Assembly: GCF_009725235.1 (NCBI RefSeq)
Contig: NZ_WJFC01000048.1
Location: 1-64,000 of the forward strand
Length of the DNA: 64,000 nt
Direction: 5' to 3'
Origin: Scytonema sp. UIC 10036
Lineage (GTDB): Bacteria > Cyanobacteriota > Cyanobacteriia > Cyanobacteriales > Nostocaceae
Shown here: positions 7,778 to 16,832 of the stretch, piece by piece
Layout: every line of letters starts with the position of its first letter
Position numbering within the stretch: the first letter of the stretch is position 1
Notes under the pieces: generated by a model
What the model saw: only the letters and a program-made list of their open reading frames with translations
Databases searched by the model: none
What the model was told of the DNA's origin: nothing
Made by a program: the position numbers and the translations under genes

Positions 7778-10690
7778 GTGACAGAACCTGGAAGCTACAA
7801 AGACACTGTAAATTTACCCAAGACTAACTTCGATATGCGGGCAAACGCTATCAAGCGTGAACCTGAAATTCAAAAGTTTTGGGAAGAAAATAAGATTTAT
7901 GAACGCCTGTCTGAAGAAAATCCAGGCGACTTATTTATACTCCATGATGGACCACCTTATGCTAACGGTTCCCTGCATATCGGTCACGCTTTAAATAAAA
8001 TTCTTAAAGACATTATTAATCGCTACCAACTGCTGCGTGGTCGTAAAGCTCGTTACGTACCGGGTTGGGACTGTCACGGCTTGCCTATTGAACTGAAAGT
8101 CTTGCAGAATATGAAGCAAGCAGAACGGCAAAACTTGACTTCTCTGCAATTGCGTCATAAAGCAAAAGAATTTGCCCTGTCTACAGTCGATGAACAACGG
8201 GACAGTTTCAAACGATACGGTGTTTGGGGTGATTGGGAACATCCCTATCTCACGCTCAAGCCAGAATATGAAGCGGCTCAAGTTGGTGTTTTCGGTCAGA
8301 TGGTACTTAAGGGCTACATCTATCGGGGATTAAAACCAGTACACTGGAGTCCTAGTTCCAAAACTGCTTTGGCAGAAGCTGAGTTAGAATATCCCGAAGG
8401 TCACACTTCGCGCAGTATCTACGCTGCTTTCAAAATGACAAGTTTGTCAGAAGCTGTGAAACCAATTTTAGGTGAGTTTTTACCTGAGTTGGCTGTCGCT
8501 ATCTGGACAACCACACCTTGGACAATTCCAGGTAACTTAGCTGTAGCACTCAATCCAGAACTCAATTACGCAGTGGTGGAAATATCACGCAAAGACGCCA
8601 AGACGCAAAGTGAGCTTAGCGACTTAGCGCCTTTGCGTGAGGAAAATTTCAAATATCTCATTGTTGCAACAGATTTGGTGGAACGTCTCTCTACAGTTCT
8701 GGAAGCGCAACTCACTGTAAAAGCAACAGTTACAGGAAAAGATTTAGAACATTCTACCTACCGTCATCCTCTCTTCGATCGCGAAAGTCCAATCGTCATC
8801 GGTGGAGATTATGTCACCACTGACTCCGGTACTGGATTGGTACATACCGCCCCCGGTCACGGTCAAGAAGACTACATGGTAGGTCAACGGTATGGTTTAC
8901 CTATCCTCGCACCAGTAGATGATAACGGTAATTTTACCAAGGAAGCGGGAGAGTTTGCAGGGTTAAATGTTCTTGGTGATGGCAATCAGGCAATTATTGA
9001 TGCGCTGACTGCGACTGGTTCCTTACTGAAAGAAGAAGCTTATGTCCACAAGTATCCCTATGATTGGCGAACAAAGAAACCTACTATTTTCCGGGCGACG
9101 GAACAGTGGTTTGCTTCGGTGGAAGGATTTAGGGATGAAGCGCTAAAAGCGATCGCCTCTGTAAAATGGATTCCAGCCCAAGGAGAAAATCGCATCACCC
9201 CCATGGTAGCGGAACGTTCTGATTGGTGTATCTCCCGTCAGCGCAGTTGGGGTGTACCGATCCCCGTATTCTACGATGAAGAAACGGGAGAACCTTTGCT
9301 CAATGAAGAAACCATTTCTCACGTCCAAGCAATCTTTGCCGAAAAAGGATCTGATGCTTGGTGGGAACTACCAGTAGAGGAGTTGTTACCAGAACAATAT
9401 CGCAGCAACGGTCGGTCTTACCGGAAAGGAACTGACACTATGGATGTGTGGTTCGACTCCGGTTCTTCTTGGGCGGCTGTGGCGGAACAGCGATCGCAAC
9501 TGAGCTATCCTGTTGATATGTACCTCGAAGGTTCTGACCAACATCGCGGTTGGTTTCAATCGAGTTTGCTCACAAGTGTAGCAGTTAATAATTGCGCTCC
9601 TTATAAAACTGTATTAACCCACGGTTTTGTTTTGGACGAACAAGGTCGTAAAATGAGTAAATCTCTTGGTAATGTAGTAGATCCAGCGACCGTTATCTTG
9701 GGAGGCAAAGACCAGAAGAAAGAACCAGGTTATGGTGCTGATGTTGTGCGATTGTGGGTTTCTTCTGTAGATTACTCTGCCGATGTGCGCTTGGGTAATA
9801 ATATTATCAAGCAACTAGCAGATATTCGTAACAAGATTCGCAATACAGCACGGTTTTTGCTGGGCAATTTGCACGATTTTGACCCAGAAAAAGATGCAGT
9901 ACCATTGGAAGAATTGCCTTCTCTCGATCGCTATATGCTGCACCGGATGACAGAAGTTTTTCAGGAAGTGACGGAAGCGTTTGACAGTTTCCAGTTTTTC
10001 CGCTTTTTCCAAACCGTGCAAAATTTTTGCGTAGTGGATTTGTCTAACTTCTACTTGGATGTCGCAAAAGACAGGCTGTATATCAGTGCGCCCAATGCAT
10101 TCCGCCGCCGCAGCTGTCAGACAGTACTGAGAATTGCTTTGGAAAATTTAGCACGTGCGATCGCCCCCGTGCTGTGTCATATGGCAGAGGATATCTGGCA
10201 GTACCTCCCCTATAAAACACCTTACAGATCGGTATTTGAAGCTGGTTGGGTGGAATTAGAGGAAGGATGGAAAAATCCAGAATTAGCAGCATTATGGCAA
10301 CAATTGCGACAACTCCGCAATGATGTTAATAAGGTGTTGGAAGAAGCTAGGGTAGCCAAAACGATTGGTTCTTCCTTAGAAGCCAAGGTATTGCTACACA
10401 TAGTGGATGAGCAGTTGCTACTTGCTGTAAAAGCACTCAACGCTCACCAAAATGGAATAGATGAGTTACGTTACCTGTTTCTCACTTCTCAGGTGGATTT
10501 ACTCGATTCGCCAGAAACAGCTCAAAGCTTGAAGTACAACCTACAGTCAGATACATGGGTTCTAGGTGTAACTGATGCAGATGGACACAAGTGCGATCGA
10601 TGTTGGAACTACTCCACTCGTGTAGGGGAATTTACCGAACATCCTCTCATTTGCGAACGTTGTGTTTCCGCTTTAGCAGGGGAATTTTAA
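7778..10690 (+). CDS. ileS: Isoleucyl-tRNA synthetase
   Basis: 970 residues with a GTG start. It charges tRNA-Ile with isoleucine and edits valine. Class I signature PYANGSLHIGHA at 60-71, KMSKS at 625-629, the long CP1 editing insert (region WTTTPWTIPGN onward) and a C-terminal zinc ribbon (CDRCW...CERC near 939-960). Length and order fit the bacterial type. Oddity: residues about 270-290 (RKDAKTQSELSDLAPLREE) are the translation of a dispersed non-coding repeat lying in frame inside the editing domain at 8587-8642 (listed separately). The gene is monocistronic. Confidence 0.97.
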   Translation: MTEPGSYKDTVNLPKTNFDMRANAIKREPEIQKFWEENKIYERLSEENPGDLFILHDGPPYANGSLHIGHALNKILKDIINRYQLLRGRKARYVPGWDCHGLPIELKVLQNMKQAERQNLTSLQLRHKAKEFALSTVDEQRDSFKRYGVWGDWEHPYLTLKPEYEAAQVGVFGQMVLKGYIYRGLKPVHWSPSSKTALAEAELEYPEGHTSRSIYAAFKMTSLSEAVKPILGEFLPELAVAIWTTTPWTIPGNLAVALNPELNYAVVEISRKDAKTQSELSDLAPLREENFKYLIVATDLVERLSTVLEAQLTVKATVTGKDLEHSTYRHPLFDRESPIVIGGDYVTTDSGTGLVHTAPGHGQEDYMVGQRYGLPILAPVDDNGNFTKEAGEFAGLNVLGDGNQAIIDALTATGSLLKEEAYVHKYPYDWRTKKPTIFRATEQWFASVEGFRDEALKAIASVKWIPAQGENRITPMVAERSDWCISRQRSWGVPIPVFYDEETGEPLLNEETISHVQAIFAEKGSDAWWELPVEELLPEQYRSNGRSYRKGTDTMDVWFDSGSSWAAVAEQRSQLSYPVDMYLEGSDQHRGWFQSSLLTSVAVNNCAPYKTVLTHGFVLDEQGRKMSKSLGNVVDPATVILGGKDQKKEPGYGADVVRLWVSSVDYSADVRLGNNIIKQLADIRNKIRNTARFLLGNLHDFDPEKDAVPLEELPSLDRYMLHRMTEVFQEVTEAFDSFQFFRFFQTVQNFCVVDLSNFYLDVAKDRLYISAPNAFRRRSCQTVLRIALENLARAIAPVLCHMAEDIWQYLPYKTPYRSVFEAGWVELEEGWKNPELAALWQQLRQLRNDVNKVLEEARVAKTIGSSLEAKVLLHIVDEQLLLAVKALNAHQNGIDELRYLFLTSQVDLLDSPETAQSLKYNLQSDTWVLGVTDADGHKCDRCWNYSTRVGEFTEHPLICERCVSALAGEF
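8587..8642. repeat. Dispersed repeat inserted in frame inside ileS
   Basis: ACGCAAAGACGCCAAGACGC...TTAGCGCCTTTGCGTGAGG is a dispersed cyanobacterial intergenic repeat. A second copy of its characteristic part (TTAGCGCCTTTGCGTCTTTG) is present between genes at about 42163-42190 in this window. Here it adds roughly 19 codons without shifting the frame. Confidence 0.65.
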
Positions 10691-10785
10691 ATTTACCCCC
10701 CTTAATCCCCCCTTGTTAAGGGGGGAAACTAGATTTCTTATTCCCTCCCCTTTACAAGGGGAGGGTTAGGGTGGGGTAAAAAACA
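10691..10785. repeat. Inverted C-rich/G-rich repeat after ileS
   Basis: CCCCCCTTAATCCCCCCTTG and TTAAGGGGGGAAA, then CCCTCCCCTTTACAAGGGG and GGGTTAGGGTGGGGTAAAA. These pair over tens of bases and probably terminate ileS. The second half also overwrites the end of the toxin remnant that follows. Confidence 0.6.
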
Positions 10786-10916
10786 TCTTTCCGATGCTTA
10801 CACTGCAAAATTTGTACTCTTTGATTTTCATCATCAACTTCATAGCGAACTCTATAATCACCAATCCGGATACGATACTCCTGAACAGAAACGCATAAAC
10901 GGTAGCCGTCGTTTGC
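10752..10916 (-). pseudogene. Remnant of a RelE/ParE-type toxin
   Basis: The leftward frame from 10916, without a start codon, reads GYRLCVSVQEYRIRIGDYRV then YEVDDENQRVQILQCKHRKD. The (W/Y)RIRxGDYRVxYEVDD...ILxxxHRKD pattern is the C-terminal beta-sheet of RelE/ParE toxins. The N-terminal half is absent, and the last codons run into the dispersed repeat (stop at 10752). No antitoxin is visible. It is a dead module. Confidence 0.65.
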
Positions 10917-10930
10917 TCATCGCAAAAACT

Positions 10931-10963
10931 CCCCTACATTCTAGAGTTAGGAGAATGCAGGGG
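10931..10963 (-). terminator. Rho-independent terminator of parA
   Basis: Arms CCCCTACATTCT (10931-10942) and AGAATGCAGGGG (10952-10963) pair over 12 bp with one G-T wobble and a 9-nt loop. On the leftward strand the stem is followed by AGTTTTTG. It lies 9 bases after the parA stop. Confidence 0.75.
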
Positions 10964-10971
10964 TAGGAAAT

Positions 10972-11910
10972 TTAAGTTGTAGCAAATTGTAAGTTACCTT
11001 GTTGCTGGTTTTCCACCTTAGCTTTTTCCAGCTTCTGCAACAACTCTTGTGTGAGTTGAATAAACGCTTTTGAACCTGATGATTGAGGAGTGTGTAAGAC
11101 AGCTGGCATAAAAGTATCAACAGCCTTAGCAACATTCACATCAGTTGGTATTTGTGTCTGACAAACTTTTGCTTCACCAAAATCTTGATGAACGCGTTGT
11201 ATAACTTGTTTATAGTATCTACCACTGAGAAAATTAGCGTTAGACATTGTAAAGACAATTCCCAGCATTTGTATACCTAGATTTACTTCCTGTTCGTGAC
11301 TTTCTTTTAGCTGGGCAATGCGCCGTTCTAACAATTGAATTCCCACTACAGATAAGGGTTCTGGTTTAGCAGGAAGTATGTAGAAGTTACTGGTAGCTAA
11401 AGCACTGCGAGTCAAAAGATTATATCCAGGAGCACAATCTAAGAGAATAAAATCATATTCTTGAAGACTAGGTTCTAAAACTTTCCCTAATAAGACTCTT
11501 TCAAAACGATTCCAAATATTTTCAAAGTCGTTTTCACCTAAGTTAACTGTTTGCTGATGCAACATTTCCGAGACAGCAAATTCATCATACAGATCGATAT
11601 CTCCTGGCAATAAGTCCAATCCTGGTAGATTGCAAACCTGACGCTGAATAATATCTTGAATTGTTAATTTTGTTCTTTGTGATGGATTGATGATTTGGTC
11701 AAGCAAATACCTGAGTGTTCGTTTTTGCTTTCGGAGCTTGGCAAAGTCTATAGGCGACATTAGACTGAGTGTAGCGCTGATTTGGCTATCCAAATCCAGA
11801 ACAAGCACTCGCTTACCATGGTGTTTGGTTAAGCAAGTCGCCATATTGACTGTAAGGGTGGTTTTGCCAACGCCGCCCTTCATATTTGCAGTAGCAATGA
11901 CATATCCCAT
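10972..11910 (-). CDS. ParA/MinD-type partition ATPase
   Basis: 312 residues. Deviant Walker A KGGVGKTT at 11-18, Walker A' region VLVLDLDSQISATLSL, and FILLDCAPG as the Walker B strand. ParA ATPases position plasmids, chromosomes or large protein complexes by dynamic binding to DNA. No parB-like gene or parS cluster is visible beside it, so it may be an orphan ParA acting on a protein cargo or on the chromosome. It starts at the ATG at 11910 directly before the first strand. Monocistronic, with its own terminator at 10931-10963. Confidence 0.88.
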   Translation of the reverse strand: MGYVIATANMKGGVGKTTLTVNMATCLTKHHGKRVLVLDLDSQISATLSLMSPIDFAKLRKQKRTLRYLLDQIINPSQRTKLTIQDIIQRQVCNLPGLDLLPGDIDLYDEFAVSEMLHQQTVNLGENDFENIWNRFERVLLGKVLEPSLQEYDFILLDCAPGYNLLTRSALATSNFYILPAKPEPLSVVGIQLLERRIAQLKESHEQEVNLGIQMLGIVFTMSNANFLSGRYYKQVIQRVHQDFGEAKVCQTQIPTDVNVAKAVDTFMPAVLHTPQSSGSKAFIQLTQELLQKLEKAKVENQQQGNLQFATT

Positions 11911-12619
11911 TTGTTTTTTCCTCTAATAGCTCATCAGCCCTATTTGTACCCGCGTCGTCTTTTGCCTTTCTATAAATCGCGCATTCTTTGCGATTTTACA
12001 GTAGTGTCAACATTTCATCATTTTTAATACAAAATTTTAATTTTTTTCACTATGGCTCTACAACCCATTTTCCAAATAAAGTAGTCAGCATTATAGCAGC
12101 CTCAGGTATGTTATTGCGCGATCGCCTAACAAACCTCATTGATTCTTTGTCATTGCTTGAGATTTCAGCTACAGTTACATTCCTTAATCTAGCTGTTATT
12201 ATTCCCGTTTATCCATCTTATGAGACGTGAGTCCTCACCCGTTCTGTATAAGTGGCGGGCTGCGAGCAGCATACCACAAGAAATCTTAGGATATTGTTTG
12301 ATTTGGAAGCTATCTAGCGCTCTGTCTCATCAATTTTAATGAGTAAGTTTGCTCAGATACCCAACTTTTTAAAGAGGAGAACAAAGAACTTTTAACCCCT
12401 GTTCCCCGTTAAGAGTTCCCCGTTCTCTTTTTTTCGTAACTTTACTTTTAGTTACAACATTTATTATGTATCCAAGGAAAATGTAAAAAATCGATCGCAC
12501 ACCCAAAATTGAAGAATAACAATTTAGGATGGAAAGTATAACTTTTAAAGTGGAGGTCACAGAGAATAATCATATTGAGCGTTGGAAATAAAAAACTATT
12601 GACAAGTGACAAATGACAA
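11911..12619. other. Long intergenic region, parA to histidine kinase
   Basis: About 700 bp. Holds the parA promoter, one GCGATCGC at about 12118, CCCCGTT-type units (12401-12424), and a TGACAAA heptad array at 12600-12634 in which three ATGs occur seven bases apart, one in each frame (12613, 12620, 12627). I find no convincing gene or structured RNA in 11930-12590. Confidence 0.45.
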
Positions 12620-14629
12620 ATGACAAATGACAAAGATTCTACTGATAAGGGTGCGATATTAATTGTCGATGACACACCCACTAATTTAGAAATACTGTTT
12701 GATTTGCTATCCAACTCCGGGTTTACGGTTTTAATTGCTGAAGATGGCGAGAGTGCGATCGAAAGAGCGGAGTATGCTCCACCGGATCTCATTCTCTTAG
12801 ACATTCTCATGCCAGGAATGGATGGCTTTGAAACTTGCCGTCGTATAAAAGCCAATTCCTTAACAAAAGATATTCCTATAATTTTTATGACGGCACTGTC
12901 TGAAGCAATAGATAAGGTGAAAGGTTTGAGGCTTGGTGCAGTGGACTACATCACTAAACCTCTCATCCATGAGGAGGTTTTAGCCCGGATCGAACTCCAC
13001 TTAAGACTTCGGAATTTAACAAAGACACTTCAGCAGCAAAATTTGCGTTTGGAAGAGGAAATTGCCGAGCGCAAACAAGCAGAACAGAAAATTCACGAAC
13101 AAGCGGCTTTATTGGATATTACCACAGACGCAATTCTTGTTCGAGGTTTAAATAATGAAATTCATTATTGGAACAAAGGTGCAGAACAGTTGTATGGCTG
13201 GACAGCAGTAGAAGCAATAAGTAAAAATGCTAATGAGCTTTTGTATCAAGTAGAAAGTTTATCTCAAGTGCAAGCAATTCAAAAAAAGCTAGCTGAAAGT
13301 GGAACGTGGGAAGGTGAATTGACTCAGGTTCATAAACATGGTAAGCGCATTGTTGTTGCTAGCCGTTGGACGCTGATACGCCATAAAGATGGGCAACCCA
13401 AGTCAATTCTTGTAGTTAACACTGACATTACAGAGAAAAAACAACTAGAAAGCCAATTGTTACGCGCTCAAAGACTGGAAAGCATTGGAACACTTGCAGG
13501 TGGTATTGCCCACGACCTGAATAATATATTTACTCCCATCTTGGCTTCAGCACAACTACTACAGATTAAACTCCCGAATATTGATGAACGGAACCTGCAA
13601 GTTCTACAAATTATCGAAAATAACACCAAACGAGGTGCTGCTTTGGTTAAACAAGTGCTGCAATTTGCACGCGGAGTTGAAGGCAAGCGTACAATTGTGC
13701 AAATTAACTCTTTGTTTGTGGAAATCGAGCAGATCGTTCGAGAAACGTTTCCCAAATCTATTGAATTTTCTACAACTGTAAAACCAGACCTCTGGGCTGT
13801 TTTTGGGGATGCTACACACCTGCATCAAGTTTTGATGAACTTAATTGTAAACGCTCGTGATGCTATGCCCGACGGAGGTGTTCTGAGTCTTTACGCCGAA
13901 AATCAATTTATTGACGAACATTACGCTCGTTTTAATTTGGAAGCAAGTATTGGTCCTTACGTTGCGATCGCAGTGACTGATACAGGAATTGGGATGTCAT
14001 CAGAAATTGCAGACAGAATATTTGAGCCTTTCTTTACCACAAAAGAGTTTGGCAAAGGAACAGGGCTGGGTCTTTCAACAGTCAGGGGTATCATTAAAAG
14101 TCATGGTGGTTTTGTCACTGTAGATAGCAAGGTCGGAGAAGGAACTGATTTTAAAATATTCTTGCCTGCAGTAGCAGTGACTGCAACCCCATTTGTAGAG
14201 GAAGTCGAATTACCGAAAGGAAATGGAGAATTGATTCTTGTTGTCGATGACGAAGTTAATATTCTAGAGACCACCAAAATCTCACTAGAAACTTATAATT
14301 ACAAAGTGTTAACAGCTAGCAATGGAATTGATGCGATCGCAATTTATGCCCAACAGAAACATGAAATCAACTTGGTGTTAGTGGACATGATGATGCCATT
14401 GATGGATGGTGCAGTCACTATTCGCGCAATACAAAAACTGAATTCAAATGCTTTGATTGTTGCAGTCAGTGGTTTATCGGGTGATAAATTAGCAGGGATT
14501 ACTGGAGTGAAAGCATTTATTTCTAAGCCTTACATGGCTGAAGAATTATTGCAAACTCTACACAACGTTCTTTGCCATAAATCGAGACACTCGATTTCAT
14601 CCCAAAACTCTTATGATAGATCGCCGTAA
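12620..14629 (+). CDS. Hybrid histidine kinase: REC-PAS-HisKA-HATPase-REC
   Basis: 669 residues, cytosolic. N-terminal receiver (ILIVDD, phospho-acceptor D61 in LILLDILMPGMDG, KP near 119), coiled coil about 135-160, PAS domain about 165-285, HisKA with H298 in GGIAHDLNN, HATPase with DTGIGM and GTGLGLSTVRG, then a second receiver with D589 in LVLVDMMMPLMDG. The input signal is unknown. The start codon lies inside a TGACAAA heptad array, so the first 10 residues (MTNDKDSTDK) are probably repeat-derived. Its last 17 bases overlap the next gene, implying translational coupling with the LD-carboxypeptidase. Confidence 0.92.
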   Translation: MTNDKDSTDKGAILIVDDTPTNLEILFDLLSNSGFTVLIAEDGESAIERAEYAPPDLILLDILMPGMDGFETCRRIKANSLTKDIPIIFMTALSEAIDKVKGLRLGAVDYITKPLIHEEVLARIELHLRLRNLTKTLQQQNLRLEEEIAERKQAEQKIHEQAALLDITTDAILVRGLNNEIHYWNKGAEQLYGWTAVEAISKNANELLYQVESLSQVQAIQKKLAESGTWEGELTQVHKHGKRIVVASRWTLIRHKDGQPKSILVVNTDITEKKQLESQLLRAQRLESIGTLAGGIAHDLNNIFTPILASAQLLQIKLPNIDERNLQVLQIIENNTKRGAALVKQVLQFARGVEGKRTIVQINSLFVEIEQIVRETFPKSIEFSTTVKPDLWAVFGDATHLHQVLMNLIVNARDAMPDGGVLSLYAENQFIDEHYARFNLEASIGPYVAIAVTDTGIGMSSEIADRIFEPFFTTKEFGKGTGLGLSTVRGIIKSHGGFVTVDSKVGEGTDFKIFLPAVAVTATPFVEEVELPKGNGELILVVDDEVNILETTKISLETYNYKVLTASNGIDAIAIYAQQKHEINLVLVDMMMPLMDGAVTIRAIQKLNSNALIVAVSGLSGDKLAGITGVKAFISKPYMAEELLQTLHNVLCHKSRHSISSQNSYDRSP

Positions 14630-15656
14630 CTTTCTTATTGGACTAGCTGCAAGTTCTTCCGTATTAGCTTCTCCGTTAAAGTTGGGGAGAGCAGCTAGTC
14701 AACCACTGTTAAAACCCAAACGCTTGCAACCCGGATCTATTGTAGGAATAGTTAGCCCTGCCGGTGCTACATTTGTTCGAGAACAACTTAATATTGTTAT
14801 AGATGCCGTTAAAGCTTTAGGATTAGTTCCCAAACTCGCACCTCATGTTTTAGAAAGATATGGTTATTTAGCAGGTAAAGACAAAGATCGTGCTGCTGAT
14901 ATCAATCAATTTTTTAACGATCCTTCTGTAGCCGCTATTTTACCAATTCGCGGTGGGTGGGGATGCAGCCGAATGTTGCCTTATCTAGATTACGATCGCA
15001 TTCGCAAAAATCCCAAAATTGTCGTTGGTTTCAGCGATATCACATCATTAATTCTAGGCTTGAATGCGAAAACTAATCTTGTAACATTTCACGGTCCCAA
15101 CGGGCTAAGTTCTTGGAGAACAACTCAAACCGAATGTTTTCGTCGTGTTTTATTTAATGGTGAAACGGTCACTTTTAAAAATGAAAAAGATGGCGGTGAT
15201 TCTGACCGTTTGATGCAGGTTAAATACCGAGTTCAAACTATTTCTTCCGGTAAAGCAAAAGGCAAACTTATTGGAGGCAATCTTTCTGTTCTATCAGCAA
15301 TTGTCGGCTCACCTTATTTACCAAATTTTAATGGTGCTATTTTATTTTTAGAGGATTTGAACGAGAATGTATACCGTATAGATCGGATGATGACTCAGTT
15401 AAAAATAGCAGGTTTATTGGATAAACTCTCTGGTTTCGTTTTTGGGCAATGTTCCGATTGTTTGCCTGATGCCGACTATGGCTCTTTAACCTTTGAAGAG
15501 GTTTTATGGGATCATATCAAACCTCTGGGCATTCCTGCATGGTCTGGTGCTGCGATCGGACATATTGAAAATGTGCTGACATTACCTCTTGGTTTAGACG
15601 TAGAAATAGATGCTGATACTGGGACAATTCGGATGTTAGAAGCTGCTGTTCAGTGA
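14613..15656 (+). CDS. ldcA: LD-carboxypeptidase (peptidase S66), exported
   Basis: 347 residues. Begins with a twin-arginine-type signal (DRRNFLIGLAAS...), so it should act in the periplasm. It would cut the terminal D-Ala from tetrapeptide stems during murein recycling or remodelling. S66 features: PIRGGWGCSRMLPYLD, nucleophile S141 in VVGFSDITSL, the Glu of ILFLEDLNENVYRID, and the His of IGHIENVLTLPLG. Most family members are cytosolic and lack a signal, so the Tat leader is worth noting, although exported versions exist in cyanobacteria. It overlaps the upstream hybrid kinase by 17 bp. Confidence 0.88.
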   Translation: MIDRRNFLIGLAASSSVLASPLKLGRAASQPLLKPKRLQPGSIVGIVSPAGATFVREQLNIVIDAVKALGLVPKLAPHVLERYGYLAGKDKDRAADINQFFNDPSVAAILPIRGGWGCSRMLPYLDYDRIRKNPKIVVGFSDITSLILGLNAKTNLVTFHGPNGLSSWRTTQTECFRRVLFNGETVTFKNEKDGGDSDRLMQVKYRVQTISSGKAKGKLIGGNLSVLSAIVGSPYLPNFNGAILFLEDLNENVYRIDRMMTQLKIAGLLDKLSGFVFGQCSDCLPDADYGSLTFEEVLWDHIKPLGIPAWSGAAIGHIENVLTLPLGLDVEIDADTGTIRMLEAAVQ

Positions 15657-15666
15657 CCAGTGACCA

Positions 15667-15722
15667 GTAGGTAGGGAAGACAGCCCACCAGGATGGAATG
15701 GTAAGCTGTCTTCCCTACCTAC
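15667..15722. terminator. Perfect 18-bp stem hairpin between convergent genes
   Basis: GTAGGTAGGGAAGACAGC (15667-15684) and its exact complement (15705-15722) enclose a 20-nt loop. It lies between the convergent ends of ldcA and the 15730 gene, so it can serve both directions. It is also likely to be a dispersed palindromic repeat. Confidence 0.6.
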
Positions 15723-15729
15723 ATTAGTT

Positions 15730-15978
15730 CTAAACCATCACTTGATATGTGAGAGCAGAATTTGAAAGTGCAAACTGTTTAAGTTGGTCCTTTATTCTTG
15801 TTGGGAAGGAATTAAAAGCACTACCCCGCCACCCTGCTGTATCTTGATATTCTAGGTATCCACAATACATATCTCTTTTGTGAATATGCCATCCCCAGTT
15901 AGCTGGAATCACTTCATATCCACTTAAAGTTTGTGTCAAGTATAGTGTTAAGTCCTCAAGGTTCTGTTGAGTTTTCAT
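15730..15978 (-). CDS. Hypothetical small protein
   Basis: 82 residues from the second ATG (MKTQQNLEDL; an ATG four codons upstream, at 15990, is possible). No signal or membrane segment. One clear amphipathic helix at each end, with an aromatic, beta-like centre (ANWGWHIHKRDMYCGYLEYQ). I do not recognise a family. Codon use and a normal protein composition make it a likely real gene. Its leftward neighbour end is shared with the 18-bp hairpin. Confidence 0.5.
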   Translation of the reverse strand: MKTQQNLEDLTLYLTQTLSGYEVIPANWGWHIHKRDMYCGYLEYQDTAGWRGSAFNSFPTRIKDQLKQFALSNSALTYQVMV

Positions 15979-16032
15979 AGCTGTTGACATTATTTATGAA
16001 TATTTACTTCTTAAACACAGAGTGCAGTTGCG

Positions 16033-16230
16033 TTACACAGACATTTGGTCTGCATCAAATCCCCAGTCTTGCTTTAGCAAAGTTTTGTACATATTTTCCT
16101 TGAGCATCATGTGCTCGTGCAGCTCGATCAGAAAGTCCTGTGCTTGTTCGCGAGACATCTGCCGTACAGAGTCTTCAAAGATTCTCAGGTTAAATTGTTG
16201 CTCCAGAGATAATTCCATGGACTGATTCAT
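16033..16230 (-). CDS. nblA: Phycobilisome degradation protein NblA
   Basis: 65 residues, the normal size. NblA forms helical dimers that bind phycobiliproteins and recruit Clp protease, so phycobilisomes are dismantled when nitrogen or sulfur runs out. Diagnostic pattern: ELSLEQQFNLRIFEDSVRQM, SREQAQDFLIELHEHMM, then KENMYKTLLKQDWG. The start ATG at 16230 has AAGGTAGG about 7 nt upstream. It is transcribed alone; I see no perfect GTA-N8-TAC NtcA site in the 230 bp upstream. This fits the nitrogen-economy theme of the window. Confidence 0.95.
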   Translation of the reverse strand: MNQSMELSLEQQFNLRIFEDSVRQMSREQAQDFLIELHEHMMLKENMYKTLLKQDWGFDADQMSV

Positions 16231-16469
16231 CTTGAACCTACCTTGTCAATGATTTTTTTACAAATCTCAATATTTATATCTTGATAATAGTCTCTCTTAA
16301 CATCACAATGACCTGTCTAGAGGTTTAAACTGGAGGCCATCTTAAGGATGATTATCGTGTGAAAAATTTGTCTGTGGGAATACATGAATTAATAACGGGC
16401 AGCATACCGCTAGCAACAAGCTGTGAATGTGAAGCAAAGAATCTTAGTTAACGCAACTTCCAACTTCAA
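16231..16469. promoter_or_regulatory. nblA upstream region
   Basis: AT-rich near nblA (TTTTTTTACAAATCTC at about 16252) and without a gene. It holds the leftward nblA promoter and the end of the 16470 gene. I cannot place a promoter with confidence. Confidence 0.3.
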
Positions 16470-16832
16470 CTAAGACACGGTTTTATCAATGGAATTTGTA
16501 GATGAGTGCGTATTTCCTGTGGTATCAAGCGGTAAAGTAGCTGACGGCTCTATAATTCCTTGTTGTTGTAAAATCTCTTCATATTTCTCTCGACTTAGTG
16601 GGCAATCCACTAAATCCAAAAACTGAGATTTTGTTAGGTGGCACTGTTTTGCCATCTGACTCAATAAATGATCGGGAAGGTCTTTAATCTTCTTGGTATG
16701 GCTTGTCTTAGTCTTAGTGGCAGTCTTTTTACCGTCTTTGGTAAAGTAAACGAAGTAGTGATGGTCGTTTTGAGTTTCCTGAAACCCTTTAGATAGCAAT
16801 GCGGATTCTACTTTAGCCTTTTGTCGCGGCAC
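16470..16832 (-). CDS. HicA-like small protein (putative)
   Basis: 120 residues. The first 60 look like the HicA/dsRNA-binding-like fold: ALLSKGFQE, then DHHYFVYFTKDGKKT with the His that is catalytic in HicA toxins, then TKTSHTKKIKDLPDHLLSQM. A C-terminal extension (LDLVDCPLSREKYEEIL) is not part of classical HicA. It overlaps the upstream 16813-17865 gene by 20 bp, so the two are made together. HicA is normally paired with a small HicB antitoxin; none is here, and the partner is a 350-residue unknown. Function is an inference. Confidence 0.5.
   Translation of the reverse strand: MPRQKAKVESALLSKGFQETQNDHHYFVYFTKDGKKTATKTKTSHTKKIKDLPDHLLSQMAKQCHLTKSQFLDLVDCPLSREKYEEILQQQGIIEPSATLPLDTTGNTHSSTNSIDKTVS

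Noticed and set aside
9440..9475. GGTTCGACTCCGG, similar to a tRNA T-arm
   Set aside because: Inside ileS coding sequence (WFDSGSSW); no cloverleaf around it.
10972..11910. ParA as evidence for a plasmid or integrated origin
   Set aside because: No ParB, parS cluster, replication gene or iterons nearby; housekeeping genes on both sides.
11988..12230. 80-codon frame after parA promoter
   Set aside because: AT-rich non-coding character; no start context.
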